In this document: one piece after another, positions 24,408 to 32,910 of the stretch
Position numbering within the stretch: the stretch's first letter is position 1
Layout of the letters: the number at the start of each line of letters is the position of its first letter
NCBI RefSeq assembly: GCF_002810445.1
Contig: NZ_NEXS01000001.1
Span: forward strand, 434,001 to 498,000
Source: Advenella sp. S44
GTDB lineage: Bacteria; Pseudomonadota; Gammaproteobacteria; Burkholderiales; Burkholderiaceae_B
DNA length: 64,000 nucleotides
Direction of reading: 5' to 3'
Translations under genes and position numbers: made by a program
Notes under the pieces: model-generated
Told to the model about the DNA's origin: nothing
Database searches by the model: none
Seen by the model: only the letters and a program-made list of their open reading frames with translations

Positions 24408-25298
24408 ATGATGTTTACATTCAAAATAATCGGCTTTATTGGAGTCGGCGTGATGGGCGAGCCAATTTGCCGTCATCTGGCGCAAAAATCGGGCCTACCC
24501 GTACTGGCGAACGATCGTGACAACGCGCCACTGGAGCGGCTTGCCGAATTCGGGGTGCGCAAGGCGTCGATAGCAGAGATTGCTGCTTCTGCTGACGTTA
24601 TTTTTATGTCGTTGCCGTCAGGGGAGATTGTTCGCAATGTTGTGGAAGGCCAGGAAGATAGCGGGTTGCTCAGTTTGTGCCATCGTGCCCAGGTGGTTGT
24701 TGATCTGAGCACATCGCCGGTGCCGCTGACACGTGACCTGGCTGCCAAGTTTGCACAACGGGAGATCCATTTTGCCGATGCGCCTGTGATGCGCACACGA
24801 GCCGCAGCCGAGGCCGGTTCGCTGGCCGTGCCCGTCGGTGCCGAAAGCACACTGTTTGACCGAATTCGACCGCTGCTCGGTATGTTTGCAACCGATATCA
24901 CCTATGGGGGGGATGTTGGCGCAGGACAGGTCATCAAGATCCTGAACAACATGGTATTGTATGAAACCGTGCAGGCACTGGCTGAAGCACGGGCTATTGG
25001 CGCTCGCGCCGGTGTGGATCCCGAGACGCTGTTCCAGGCTATGTCTACAGGCTCGGCCGATAGCTTTGCATTACGCAATCACGGTCTCAAATCCATTGTG
25101 CCGCAAGTGTTTCCTGAGCGCGCCTTCCCGGTAACGTACGCGCGCAAGGATCTGCAATATGCAGTGGCCCTGGCCGAATCAGTGAAGGTGGATGCTAGCG
25201 GAGCGAGAAATGTGATTGCCAGTTTTGACGCTGCCATCGCGCAGGGACATGGCGATAAATACGCGCCAGCCATTAGCCTTGTGCTGGAGGAAAGCTGA
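24408..25298 (+). CDS. 3-hydroxyisobutyrate-dehydrogenase-family oxidoreductase with altered substrate motif
   Basis: 296 residues; ATG at 24408 or 24411, with AAAGGA just upstream. The Rossmann motif IGFIGVGVMGEPICRHL and the catalytic lysine K177 in GAGQVIKILNN are present. The substrate-binding segment usually reads DAPVSGG but here is DAPVMRTRAAAEAG, so the Ser-Gly-Gly carboxylate-binding loop is replaced and the preferred hydroxyacid is likely different. Probably co-transcribed with the aldehyde dehydrogenase 38 bp upstream. It converts a beta-hydroxy acid to a semialdehyde or the reverse. Confidence 0.87.
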   Translation: MMFTFKIIGFIGVGVMGEPICRHLAQKSGLPVLANDRDNAPLERLAEFGVRKASIAEIAASADVIFMSLPSGEIVRNVVEGQEDSGLLSLCHRAQVVVDLSTSPVPLTRDLAAKFAQREIHFADAPVMRTRAAAEAGSLAVPVGAESTLFDRIRPLLGMFATDITYGGDVGAGQVIKILNNMVLYETVQALAEARAIGARAGVDPETLFQAMSTGSADSFALRNHGLKSIVPQVFPERAFPVTYARKDLQYAVALAESVKVDASGARNVIASFDAAIAQGHGDKYAPAISLVLEES

Positions 25299-25312
25299 TT
25301 TATTTAGTTGGA

Positions 25313-25371
25313 ATATGTCATATAGCGTTGCCGATGGCGCCTTGGCGTCGTGCCGTTGTGTTATGGCATAA
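25313..25371. promoter_or_regulatory. Two similar short palindromes upstream of the IclR gene
   Basis: ATATGTCATAT (25313-25323) and TTATGGCATAA (25361-25371) share the core TATGNCATA and are spaced 48 bp apart centre to centre. They may be autoregulatory sites, and their sequence differs from the AATAGAAC operators. Confidence 0.3.
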
Positions 25372-25409
25372 TACTGTACTCACCATTGGGGTACACGGTT
25401 AGACAGAAT

Positions 25410-26114
25410 ATGGATGCCAATCAATCATCAGAGAGCGGAGTTGCTGCCGTCGATCGTGCAATCGCTATCTTGCAGGCGATGTCCAGTGAAGCAACGCCTA
25501 TGGCCCTGGCAGACCTTGCGCGCAGTACCGGCTTATACAAAAGCACGTTACTGCGCCTTATCGCATCACTTGAAAAAGCCTCGCTTGTCGCCAGGCGCGC
25601 AGACGGTAGCTATGTGCTAGGCCCTTATGCTTATCAGTTGGGCCGGGCGTACGAGGCTACCCACCATCTGGTTGAAGTGCTTCGCCCTATCCTGGCCGGG
25701 TTGGTGGCGCAAGATACAGAAAGCGCATCTTTCCATGTGTATGACAGCAGCAGCACCCGGCTTTGTCTGCTGCGCATAGACTCTCACCATTCGACGCTGG
25801 ATCGTATTGATGCGGGCGACTTGCTCCCACTGGATCGTGGGGCAGCCGGTAAGCTGATCACGCGTTTTCGCAGTACCAGCCTGGAGCCAAAACTGCCCAA
25901 CGTAACCGCAGTCTCCCTGGGCGAACGCGATCCAAACTGTGCTGCAGTGGCAGTCGCCGTATTTGGTCCGGGCAACCAGATTGTCGGCGCGATATCGCTG
26001 TCGGGCCCGAAAGAGCGTTTCACGAACAAGGCAATTTCCAAGATGACCAAACAAGCGCTTATTGCTGCTGCGCAAGCGACGCAATTGCTGGGCGGACATT
26101 GGCCCGAATCCTGA
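25410..26114 (+). CDS. IclR-family transcriptional regulator
   Basis: 234 residues from the ATG at 25410; a longer TTG frame from 25350 is less likely. The N-terminal winged HTH runs from VDRAIAILQAM to KSTLLRLIASLEKASLVARR, and the C-terminal ligand domain ends with NQIVGAISLSGP. It follows the ALDH/dehydrogenase pair and is the nearest candidate to bind the AATAGAAC/GTTCTATT operators at 12.0, 22.7 and 22.85 kb. Two 11-bp palindromes (25313-25323, 25361-25371) lie in its own upstream region. Confidence 0.9.
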   Translation: MDANQSSESGVAAVDRAIAILQAMSSEATPMALADLARSTGLYKSTLLRLIASLEKASLVARRADGSYVLGPYAYQLGRAYEATHHLVEVLRPILAGLVAQDTESASFHVYDSSSTRLCLLRIDSHHSTLDRIDAGDLLPLDRGAAGKLITRFRSTSLEPKLPNVTAVSLGERDPNCAAVAVAVFGPGNQIVGAISLSGPKERFTNKAISKMTKQALIAAAQATQLLGGHWPES

Positions 26115-26157
26115 AGACGTGCCTCCTTTTCTCAGTTAAAGGCCCCAACCACACCAC

Positions 26158-26505
26158 TTATGCCAATGCAACCGCAGCAATTTCCACTTTAATTCTCGAG
26201 TCTGCCAGCCGCGCTTCCGAGCAAACCCGGGCTGGCGGACAAGCCGGATCGATCCACTTGTCGTAAACGATATTGAATGCGTCAAAATCAATAATGGCGG
26301 CCAGGTAAACGTCGACTTTAAGCAGCTTGCTTTTACTTGAGCCCGCCTCAGCCAGCAAAAGATCAATATTTTTCAATATATTGAGCGTTTGCTCTTGCAA
26401 TGTGCCTTCCCGATTTTCAGCAACCTGGCCGGATATAAAAATCATGCCGTTTGCCGATACCAGCTGACTCATGCGGTTTCCTGCGTTGATGCGTTCAATA
26501 GTCAT
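26158..26505 (-). CDS. RidA/YjgF-family protein
   Basis: 115 residues, RBS AGGAGAC. RidA-family features are MSQLVSANGMIFISGQVAEN, LNILKNIDLLLAEAGS, DVYLAAI, and the C-terminal RVCSEARLADSRIKVEIAAVA with the conserved Arg that binds the carboxylate of enamine/imine intermediates. RidA proteins hydrolyse reactive 2-aminoacrylate-type imines made by PLP dehydratases. A threonine-dehydratase-like enzyme lies nearby at 31439, so a joint role is plausible. It lies 65 bp after the IclR gene at 26571 on the same strand. Confidence 0.9.
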   Translation of the reverse strand: MTIERINAGNRMSQLVSANGMIFISGQVAENREGTLQEQTLNILKNIDLLLAEAGSSKSKLLKVDVYLAAIIDFDAFNIVYDKWIDPACPPARVCSEARLADSRIKVEIAAVALA

Positions 26506-26570
26506 GGTTATGTCTCCTGTGGTGATATTTCAATTGTCGAATCGGCCTTACCGTCAAAATCTGGTGGGCT

Positions 26571-27395
26571 TTAGCGTGTTTTTCGCTCTGGGGATTTATT
26601 CTCGGGCGTGCGTTCCGGCGTTACCGATCGATATTCGTCCAGTTGCGCGGCGATTTCGGCGCAGGCGGCTTCCAGGCGTCGACGGGTCGCTTCGTGGTCG
26701 GGGACGATGCCCCGACGATTAACATACGCAACAATGATCGACGCCACGGCGCGGCCATTGGCCTGGACGATGGGGCAGGCAATGTCTGTTACTCCCAGTA
26801 TGTCTCTGCTTTCCCGCACGATCGAGCAATCGCGACGAATGGCGGCAAGCTCCTCATGCAGCGAAACCGAATCAAACTCATCGCGCATCAGCGCCATGCT
26901 GGCCTGGATCATTGCGTTCTGTACCTCTGGCGGCTGAAAGGCGATAAGAACGAGACCGGAATGCGCGTCAATAAGAGGACGGCGATAGCCCAGACGCAAG
27001 GAAAAATTCATATCGGAGCCACCATTGGACACCCCGATAACAACCGTTTCTCCACGATTGGCAACAACCAGGTGAACGGAGTGGCGGATACTTTCGGCCA
27101 GTTTGTCCAGAATCGGCGTGGCGACAGTGACCAGTCCGCGTGTCCGTGGCGTTTGCATGCCGAGTGAAAATAGTTTGTTGGTCAGCGTCAGTCCGTCGGA
27201 AGCAGCGTCCCGTGCGACATAACCTCGTTCAATCAGCACGTGGACCATACGGAATATTTCATTGCGCGAGCGGCTCAAATGATCCGTGAGTTGGCGCAGG
27301 GTCAGAGGCTCTCCTTCGCTTGCCAGCAGTTCCAGAATATCCAGTCCCTTCTCTAGTGCCGGGGCCGAATACGGGCGAGACGTAACTTCAACCAT
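26571..27395 (-). CDS. IclR-family transcriptional regulator
   Basis: 274 residues from the ATG at 27395, with GGAG upstream. The winged HTH is ALEKGLDILELLASEGEPLTLRQLTDHLSRSRNEIFRMVHVLIERGYV-like across residues 14-60, and the effector domain carries GETVVIGVSNGG and DIACPIVQANGRAVASI. The C-terminal tail (PERTPENKSPERKTR) is charged and probably disordered. Divergent from the ABC importer operon at 27507, so it is the likely regulator of that operon and of the RidA gene downstream. Confidence 0.9.
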   Translation of the reverse strand: MVEVTSRPYSAPALEKGLDILELLASEGEPLTLRQLTDHLSRSRNEIFRMVHVLIERGYVARDAASDGLTLTNKLFSLGMQTPRTRGLVTVATPILDKLAESIRHSVHLVVANRGETVVIGVSNGGSDMNFSLRLGYRRPLIDAHSGLVLIAFQPPEVQNAMIQASMALMRDEFDSVSLHEELAAIRRDCSIVRESRDILGVTDIACPIVQANGRAVASIIVAYVNRRGIVPDHEATRRRLEAACAEIAAQLDEYRSVTPERTPENKSPERKTR

Positions 27396-27416
27396 CAAGG
27401 GTTCTCCCTAATTTGT

Positions 27417-27451
27417 TGTTCATTAGTGATCAATTACATTATATATGAACA
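27417..27451. promoter_or_regulatory. Inverted repeat between IclR and ABC importer genes
   Basis: TGTTCAT (27417-27423) and ATGAACA (27445-27451), perfect 7-bp arms with a 21-bp AT-rich spacer in the 111-bp divergent gap. Candidate operator for the adjacent IclR protein. Confidence 0.4.
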
Positions 27452-27506
27452 TCACAGAATACTTAACTCTCAAAATACTGGTAATTTCACCTAGAGGTGT
27501 TTACAT

Positions 27507-28178
27507 ATGGGAATAAGTTTTATTGACGATCTGTTTCTGCCTTATGCAGACATCATTCTGCAGGGCGTGGGCATGACCATGGTACTGTCTTTCAAAGCCA
27601 TTGTTGCCGGTTCAATTCTGGCTTTGGTGGTTGCCTGGCTCAGAACTCAGGGCCCCGCTGTCTTACAGTCTCTGGCTCAATCCTATGTGGAGCTGATCCG
27701 CAATACGCCGCTGCTGGTGCAACTGCTGATTGTGTTCTTCGGGCTCCCCAGCATAGGTATCCGCCTTTCAGCGCCCGACGCAGCGTTTATCGCGCTAACC
27801 GTCAATCTGAGTGGCTATGTCGCGGAAATTCTGCGCGCCGGCATCGAATCAATACACCGCAGCCAGATCGAAGCGGGCCTTGCCCTCGGGATGCGAGAAC
27901 GCCAAATATTTCGGCACGTGGTTCTTATGCCTGCACTTAAAGCGATTTATCCGGCATTGAGCAGCCAGTTCATTCTGTTGATGCTAATGACCAGCATTGT
28001 ATCGACCATTGGGGTTGATGAGCTGTTTCATCAGGCGGTTTTCGTAGAGTCCAGGACGTTTCAGTCCTTTGAGGTGTATACCGGAATCACCCTGGCTTAT
28101 CTCGTGCTGACGATCGCCCTGCGTGCAGTCTTCAGGGCAATTTACTGGCTGGCTTTCGAGCGAAGGAGTTCAACATGA
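27507..28178 (+). CDS. Polar amino acid ABC transporter permease (HisM/HisQ type)
   Basis: 223 residues, with several hydrophobic membrane spans. The N-terminus has the HEQRN-type start GVGMTMVLSFKAIVAGSILALVVAW, then YVELIRNTPLLVQLLIVFFGLPSIG, the family signature. The cytoplasmic coupling loop is EAGLALGMRERQIFRHVVLMPAL. It pairs with the permease at 28175 (4-bp ATGA overlap), the ATPase at 28812 and the binding protein at 29580. Confidence 0.93.
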   Translation: MGISFIDDLFLPYADIILQGVGMTMVLSFKAIVAGSILALVVAWLRTQGPAVLQSLAQSYVELIRNTPLLVQLLIVFFGLPSIGIRLSAPDAAFIALTVNLSGYVAEILRAGIESIHRSQIEAGLALGMRERQIFRHVVLMPALKAIYPALSSQFILLMLMTSIVSTIGVDELFHQAVFVESRTFQSFEVYTGITLAYLVLTIALRAVFRAIYWLAFERRSST

Positions 28179-28825
28179 TTCGCGAATTCGGAGTCGATGA
28201 GGCCTTTTACCTGCTTCTTGCCGCCCGCTGGACCATTGGCCTGGCGCTGGCTGCGACCTTGGCAGGTGCGATATTGGGGCTTTTTGTCGCGATATTGCGA
28301 ACGGTGCCGCTGCGCCCGCTGAACTGGATAGCGGGTCTTTATATTGGCGTGATACAAGGCACGCCGCTCATTGGTCAGCTCTTTGTCGCCTTTTTCGGGT
28401 TATCGGCGCTGGGACTGGAGGTCAATCCATGGATAGCAGCCGTGGTTGCATTATCCGTCTATGCCAGCGCGTTTTTTGGCGAGATCTGGAGAGGCAGTCT
28501 TCAATCGGTGCCAAGGGAGCAGTGGGAAGCGTCGGCCGGCGTCGGCATGACCTATCTGCAGCGGTTGCGGCATGTCATCGTGCCGCAGGCAGTACGCATC
28601 AGCATACCGCCCACTGTCGGCTTTCTGGTGCAGTTGGTGAAAAATACCTCCCTGGCCTCTGTCATCGGATTCGTTGAACTGACTCGTGCGGGACAAATTA
28701 TGAGCAACGCCACATTTGAGCCGCTGCTTACTTATTTGGTGGTTGCCGCCATTTACTTTGTCATTTGTTTTTCATTGTCAATTGCCAGTCGCAGACTTGA
28801 ACGGAGCATGCATGTCACTCGTTAA
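28175..28825 (+). CDS. Polar amino acid ABC transporter permease, second subunit
   Basis: 216 residues, homologous in layout to the preceding permease: WTIGLALAATLAGAILGLFVA, GVIQGTPLIGQLFVAFFGL and the coupling loop EASAGVGMTYLQRLRHVIVPQAVR. It probably forms a heterodimer with the product of 27507. Its start overlaps the upstream stop and its 3' end overlaps the ATPase start by 14 bp. Confidence 0.93.
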   Translation: MIREFGVDEAFYLLLAARWTIGLALAATLAGAILGLFVAILRTVPLRPLNWIAGLYIGVIQGTPLIGQLFVAFFGLSALGLEVNPWIAAVVALSVYASAFFGEIWRGSLQSVPREQWEASAGVGMTYLQRLRHVIVPQAVRISIPPTVGFLVQLVKNTSLASVIGFVELTRAGQIMSNATFEPLLTYLVVAAIYFVICFSLSIASRRLERSMHVTR

Positions 28826-29543
28826 AATGGAACACGTTCATAAACAGTTTGGTCAGACGAAGGTGCTCAGAGACGTGAGTCTCACCATACAGGAAGGGGA
28901 AATCGTATCCCTCATTGGGCGATCCGGCTCTGGCAAGTCAACCCTGTTACGGTGCATCAATGGTCTTGAGCAGGTGCAGTCGGGGCGTATTGTCGTGGAC
29001 GGCACCTGTCTGACCGATAGCGGCACGGATTTGAACGCGCTTCGCCGCCGGGTTGGCATGGTTTTCCAAAGCTACAACCTGTTTCCTCATCTGAATGTCG
29101 AACGCAATGTCATGCTGGCGCTCAAAGTCGTGTGCAAAATGACCGACGCGCAGGCGCGTGACATCGCGCACTCCATGATCGAAAAAGTCGGATTGGCCGA
29201 GCGGCTGCACGCCTATCCAGATGAACTATCCGGCGGCCAAAAGCAGCGCGTTGCCATTGCGCGCTCGCTGTCCATGCAACCCAAGATCATGTTGTTCGAT
29301 GAAATTACCTCTGCCCTGGATCCCGAGCTGGTGGGAGAAGTGCTCAAAGTGCTGGAGTCGCTGGCGGCCGAGGGCATGACTATGGTGTTGGTGACGCACG
29401 AGATGAATTTTGCCCGCACCGTAGCCTCCAGGACAATCTTTATGCACGATGGTCGACCGCATGAAGATGGAATTGCAAGTGAAGTGCTTACCAGCCCTGC
29501 CACTCCTGAGCTGCAGGGATTTCTCAAAGCAGTGCTCCATTAA
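28812..29543 (+). CDS. Polar amino acid ABC transporter ATPase (GlnQ/HisP type)
   Basis: 243 residues from the ATG at 28812; the frame is open upstream, but the family starts at MSLVKMEHVHKQFG. Walker A is GRSGSGKST, signature LSGGQKQR, Walker B IMLFDEITSALDPE (Glu followed by Ile-Thr in place of the common Pro-Thr), and switch His in LVTHEM. Cytoplasmic energy-coupling subunit of the importer. Confidence 0.94.
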   Translation: MSLVKMEHVHKQFGQTKVLRDVSLTIQEGEIVSLIGRSGSGKSTLLRCINGLEQVQSGRIVVDGTCLTDSGTDLNALRRRVGMVFQSYNLFPHLNVERNVMLALKVVCKMTDAQARDIAHSMIEKVGLAERLHAYPDELSGGQKQRVAIARSLSMQPKIMLFDEITSALDPELVGEVLKVLESLAAEGMTMVLVTHEMNFARTVASRTIFMHDGRPHEDGIASEVLTSPATPELQGFLKAVLH

Positions 29544-29579
29544 ACGTTCGGTTCTGCCCTTTTAAACAGGAGACATACG

Positions 29580-30368
29580 ATGTTCAAAAAAATATTCGCC
29601 GTGGCCATTTTACTGGCTGCCGGCTTAATGCTAACGACCACTCCGGCGCGAGCTGACCTGAAGGACATTAAACAAGCCGGGACGCTGCGCATTGGCGTAC
29701 CGGTGGATGTTCCGCCTTTCGGGTTTGTCGACGAGAAAAATCAGCCGGCCGGGCTGGACATTGATGTTGCGCACATGATCGGCAAAGCGCTTGGTGTCAA
29801 GGTACAAGTGCAGCAGATTACCAGCGCAAACCGTATTCCGTATCTTAAGACAAAGCGGCTGGACCTGGTGGTCGCAGCGATGGCCGAAACGCCTGAGCGA
29901 GCCCGCTCCATCGCCTTCACAGAGCCCTATTCTGTTCTGTCAATCGGCGTTTTTGGTCCGCCTGACGCCAAGGTCTCTGATGCTGCCGGCATTGGCGATT
30001 TACGGGTCGGCGTGGCGCGCGGAACTACCCAGGATATGGAGCTGACCAAGCAGGCGCCCGACGCCACAATCATTCGCTTTGACGACGACGCCACAACAGT
30101 GGCCGCCTACCTTTCAAGCCAGGTTGATCTGCTTGCCTCAGCAAACGTGATTGCAAAATCGATTCAGGACCGCGGCAAAGGCAGGCCCATTGAGGAGAAA
30201 TTCATTTTCCGCTACTCGCCCCTGGCGATGGGCTTGAGACAGGAAGACACGCAATTGCGCGAATGGCTCAACGAGTTCGTGTCTACCAATATGGATAACG
30301 GCGCTTTTTCCGAGCTATCGGAAAAATGGCTGGGTTCTCCCCTGCCGAAGCAGATCCCGAAGCAATAG
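29580..30368 (+). CDS. Polar amino acid ABC transporter substrate-binding protein
   Basis: 262 residues. The signal peptide has basic residues then a hydrophobic core and ends at PARADLKD. The family-3 signature is GTLRIGVPVDVPPFGFVDE and QPAGLDIDVAHMIGKALGVKV, followed by RVGVARGTTQ. It delivers an amino-acid-like ligand to the permease pair. Downstream deacylase and dehydratase genes suggest an N-acyl or hydroxy amino acid or a compatible solute derivative. Confidence 0.92.
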   Translation: MFKKIFAVAILLAAGLMLTTTPARADLKDIKQAGTLRIGVPVDVPPFGFVDEKNQPAGLDIDVAHMIGKALGVKVQVQQITSANRIPYLKTKRLDLVVAAMAETPERARSIAFTEPYSVLSIGVFGPPDAKVSDAAGIGDLRVGVARGTTQDMELTKQAPDATIIRFDDDATTVAAYLSSQVDLLASANVIAKSIQDRGKGRPIEEKFIFRYSPLAMGLRQEDTQLREWLNEFVSTNMDNGAFSELSEKWLGSPLPKQIPKQ

Positions 30369-30425
30369 CTCACCGTTTGCCATTTCGCGATTGCGACATC
30401 CTCTATACATTTTTAGTGTTTTCAT

Positions 30426-31442
30426 ATGTCAAAAAAAACGACAGCCTATACCACGATTGATTTTGAAAAAAGCGGCAAACAAATCGGTTTTGTCGATATT
30501 CCGCACTCTCCTCATGAAGACGCGTGGGGTCGGACCCGTATTCCGCTTGCCGTTATTGCCAATGGCCGCGGTCCCACCGTTATCCTTCAGGGAGGAAACC
30601 ATGGTGATGAATATGAAGGTCCCATCGTCCTGGGCGAACTGGTCAGGGAGCTGACGCCCGAGAAAATCCAAGGGCGGCTCATTATCCTGCCGGCGATCAA
30701 CTCACCCGCGGTCAGTGCCGGGCGCAGAACCTCTCCAGTTGATGGGTTGAATTTGAATCGCACCTTTCCCGGCGACCATAACGGGACAATTACGCAACAA
30801 ATTTCCGCTTATATAAACGATGTGATCTATCCACAAGCCGACGCGTTTGTTGATCTGCATTCAGGTGGTTCATCCCTGCACATTATGCCAAGTGCCATTA
30901 TTGAGCCGGCGCCGACGCCCGAAGCGCGGCGGCGCAATATCGAAGCGGTCCTGGCATTCAACGCGCCTCTGACGGTCGTGGTCGATAACAATGGCGAGTC
31001 GCGCACGGCCAGCGCGGCGTCCGTACGTGCAGGTCTGGTTACCGTCGGGACTGAGCTGGGTGGCGGCGGCACGGTTTCGCCCGAAGCGGTAGAAATATGC
31101 CGCCAGGGCGTGCACAATGTGCTTGCGCATTTCGGTGTATTGCCCCCAAGACCTGTTGCGCCTCGAAACGAAAATAGGCGCATACTGGGCATTCCCGGCC
31201 CCGAGGGCTTTGTGATTGCGCCGCAGGCAGGTGTGTTTGAGCCTCTCGTACAAGCCGGTTCGTGGGTTCATGCCGGGCAATTGGCTGGGCGCATTCATTA
31301 CCTGACAAATCCGGGCCAGCCGCCGACAGATTTGTTTTTTGATGCCGATGGCCTGCTTTACGGGCGCCGCCAGCCAGGGCGTGTAGAGCCGGGCAATTGT
31401 TGCCTTGTCGTAGCTAATGAGTATAAAGGGAAATTACAATGA
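30426..31442 (+). CDS. Succinylglutamate desuccinylase/aspartoacylase-family deacylase (DoeB/EutE-like)
   Basis: 338 residues of a zinc amidohydrolase of the AspA/AstE branch of M14. Zinc ligands are H59 and E62 in GGNHGDEYEGP and H145 in VDLHSGGSS; substrate-binding N111-R112 are in NLNRTFPGD. The length and motifs resemble N-acetyl-2,4-diaminobutyrate deacetylase (DoeB/EutE) of ectoine catabolism. It removes an acyl group from an amino-acid amide in the cytoplasm. It is 4 bp overlapped with the PLP dehydratase gene and downstream of an amino-acid importer. The exact substrate is not certain because no ectoine hydrolase is present. Confidence 0.85.
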   Translation: MSKKTTAYTTIDFEKSGKQIGFVDIPHSPHEDAWGRTRIPLAVIANGRGPTVILQGGNHGDEYEGPIVLGELVRELTPEKIQGRLIILPAINSPAVSAGRRTSPVDGLNLNRTFPGDHNGTITQQISAYINDVIYPQADAFVDLHSGGSSLHIMPSAIIEPAPTPEARRRNIEAVLAFNAPLTVVVDNNGESRTASAASVRAGLVTVGTELGGGGTVSPEAVEICRQGVHNVLAHFGVLPPRPVAPRNENRRILGIPGPEGFVIAPQAGVFEPLVQAGSWVHAGQLAGRIHYLTNPGQPPTDLFFDADGLLYGRRQPGRVEPGNCCLVVANEYKGKLQ

Positions 31443-32383
31443 TCAATATTGCCGATATACAGGCTGCGGCAGACCGAATTGGTGGCAAGGTCAGATACAC
31501 CCCCGTGATTGCTGCCGATCAGTTCAAGGCGCCAGCCACAGACGCCCATTTGACGTTCAAGCTGGAATACCTGCAGGTGACGGGCTCCTTCAAAGCCCGA
31601 GGCGCAATGAATCGCCTGCTTGCTACTCCAACTGACCAAATGACGCGCGGTGTCGTCGCCGCCTCTGGTGGAAATCATGGACTGGCCGTCGCTCGTGCCG
31701 CTTTCCTCGCCCAAGTTCCTGCCACGATCTATGTACCGACGAATGTCTCGGAAAGCAAAATTGATAAACTGCGGCAATGGGAGGCTGAAGTCGTCGTGGT
31801 GGGAGATGTCTGGGACGAAACCAATCTTGAGGCGCTGCGGCATGTCGAGCGTACCGGCGCAGCGTACTTTCATCCATTTGCCGATCCGCTTATTGTTGCC
31901 GGCCAGGGAACAATAGGCCTGGAAGTGCTGGAGCAGTGCGCGGATATCGATACCGTTGTACTCGCTATTGGCGGGGGTGGATTAATTGCCGGCGTGTCCA
32001 CGGCGATCAAGGCATTGCGGCCCGATGTCCGTGTGATCGGTGTGGAGGCGACGGGAGCGCCAACACTGCAGCGATCCCTCCAGGCAGGAAAGGTCGTAAC
32101 ACTGGATAAGGTGACAACATCGGTTCCAACACTGGCATGCGCGCGCACCGACGAACGGATATTTGAACTGGTTCGCGATCAGGTTGACCAATTGGTGCTG
32201 GTGGACGATGAGGCCTTGCGCAGCGCGGCAAGGTGGCTGTGGTTTGAGATGGGCATTGCGGCTGATTTGAGTGGGGTAGCGGCCCTTGCCGCTTTACATG
32301 ATAAGCAATTGCAGTTTTCCAGGAATGAGCGGGTTTGCGTGGTGTTGTGCGGTGCCGGTCCGGACCCTATCTTGATGGGCTGA
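31439..32383 (+). CDS. PLP-dependent threonine/serine dehydratase-like enzyme (EutB-like)
   Basis: 314 residues, fold type II PLP enzyme, catalytic domain only, without a C-terminal ACT domain. PLP lysine K52 is in GSFKARGAM, the phosphate loop GGGGLIAG is at about 178-185, and SSGNHG is replaced by ASGGNHGLA. It eliminates water from a hydroxy amino acid to give a 2-oxo acid. The position after a DoeB-like deacylase mirrors eutB in hydroxyectoine loci. Released enamine/imine would be a RidA substrate, and a RidA gene is at 26158. Substrate inferred only. Confidence 0.85.
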   Translation: MINIADIQAAADRIGGKVRYTPVIAADQFKAPATDAHLTFKLEYLQVTGSFKARGAMNRLLATPTDQMTRGVVAASGGNHGLAVARAAFLAQVPATIYVPTNVSESKIDKLRQWEAEVVVVGDVWDETNLEALRHVERTGAAYFHPFADPLIVAGQGTIGLEVLEQCADIDTVVLAIGGGGLIAGVSTAIKALRPDVRVIGVEATGAPTLQRSLQAGKVVTLDKVTTSVPTLACARTDERIFELVRDQVDQLVLVDDEALRSAARWLWFEMGIAADLSGVAALAALHDKQLQFSRNERVCVVLCGAGPDPILMG

Positions 32384-32910
32384 GTTGGAGCTAGCGTTGA
32401 TGCGTTCGTTATGATTCCGATGTCTACATTGTTCTTTAAAATAATTCATAGAGGGTCTGTAATTCCACCCAATAATGACGATGGATGCTTGAATCAACTT
32501 ATCCGTCGTTATTTACGTTTCCATTTCTGGTGGATCGAGACGATCAATGCAGAGTTTCGCTTTGACTGCAGATAGTACCGGACTGTTTCGCGCGCGACTC
32601 AAGCCGCGCATGTATCGTCAACTCCTGCGCAGGAGCACGCATTACCAGCTTCCCACATCATCAATGCTCGAATAACTTGCAAACATTCGCATTAATAATA
32701 GAACTTCGAATACTACAAGTTCACAATTGATGTAAAAAGCCATTAAAATCATGCTAGCCATTTTCGCTTAATATGAAATGCCAGGGTAAGTGTTGGCTTT
32801 CACAACTAAAGCGATGGATTGTGTTCCTGGCAATAATGATATTGCGTCATTATGGATGTCCTATTTCAGATTTCTACCACTACACTTGTACTTCAATAAA
32901 GGTTGTTTTG
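32384..32910. other. Intergenic region before the LacI gene
   Basis: 527 bp with no convincing gene. A half LacI-type site (ACGTTTCCATT near 32515) is present. A possible promoter is TTCACA (32720-32725) with TTAAAA (32743-32748) at 17-bp spacing, about 160 bp before the LacI start. Confidence 0.4.
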
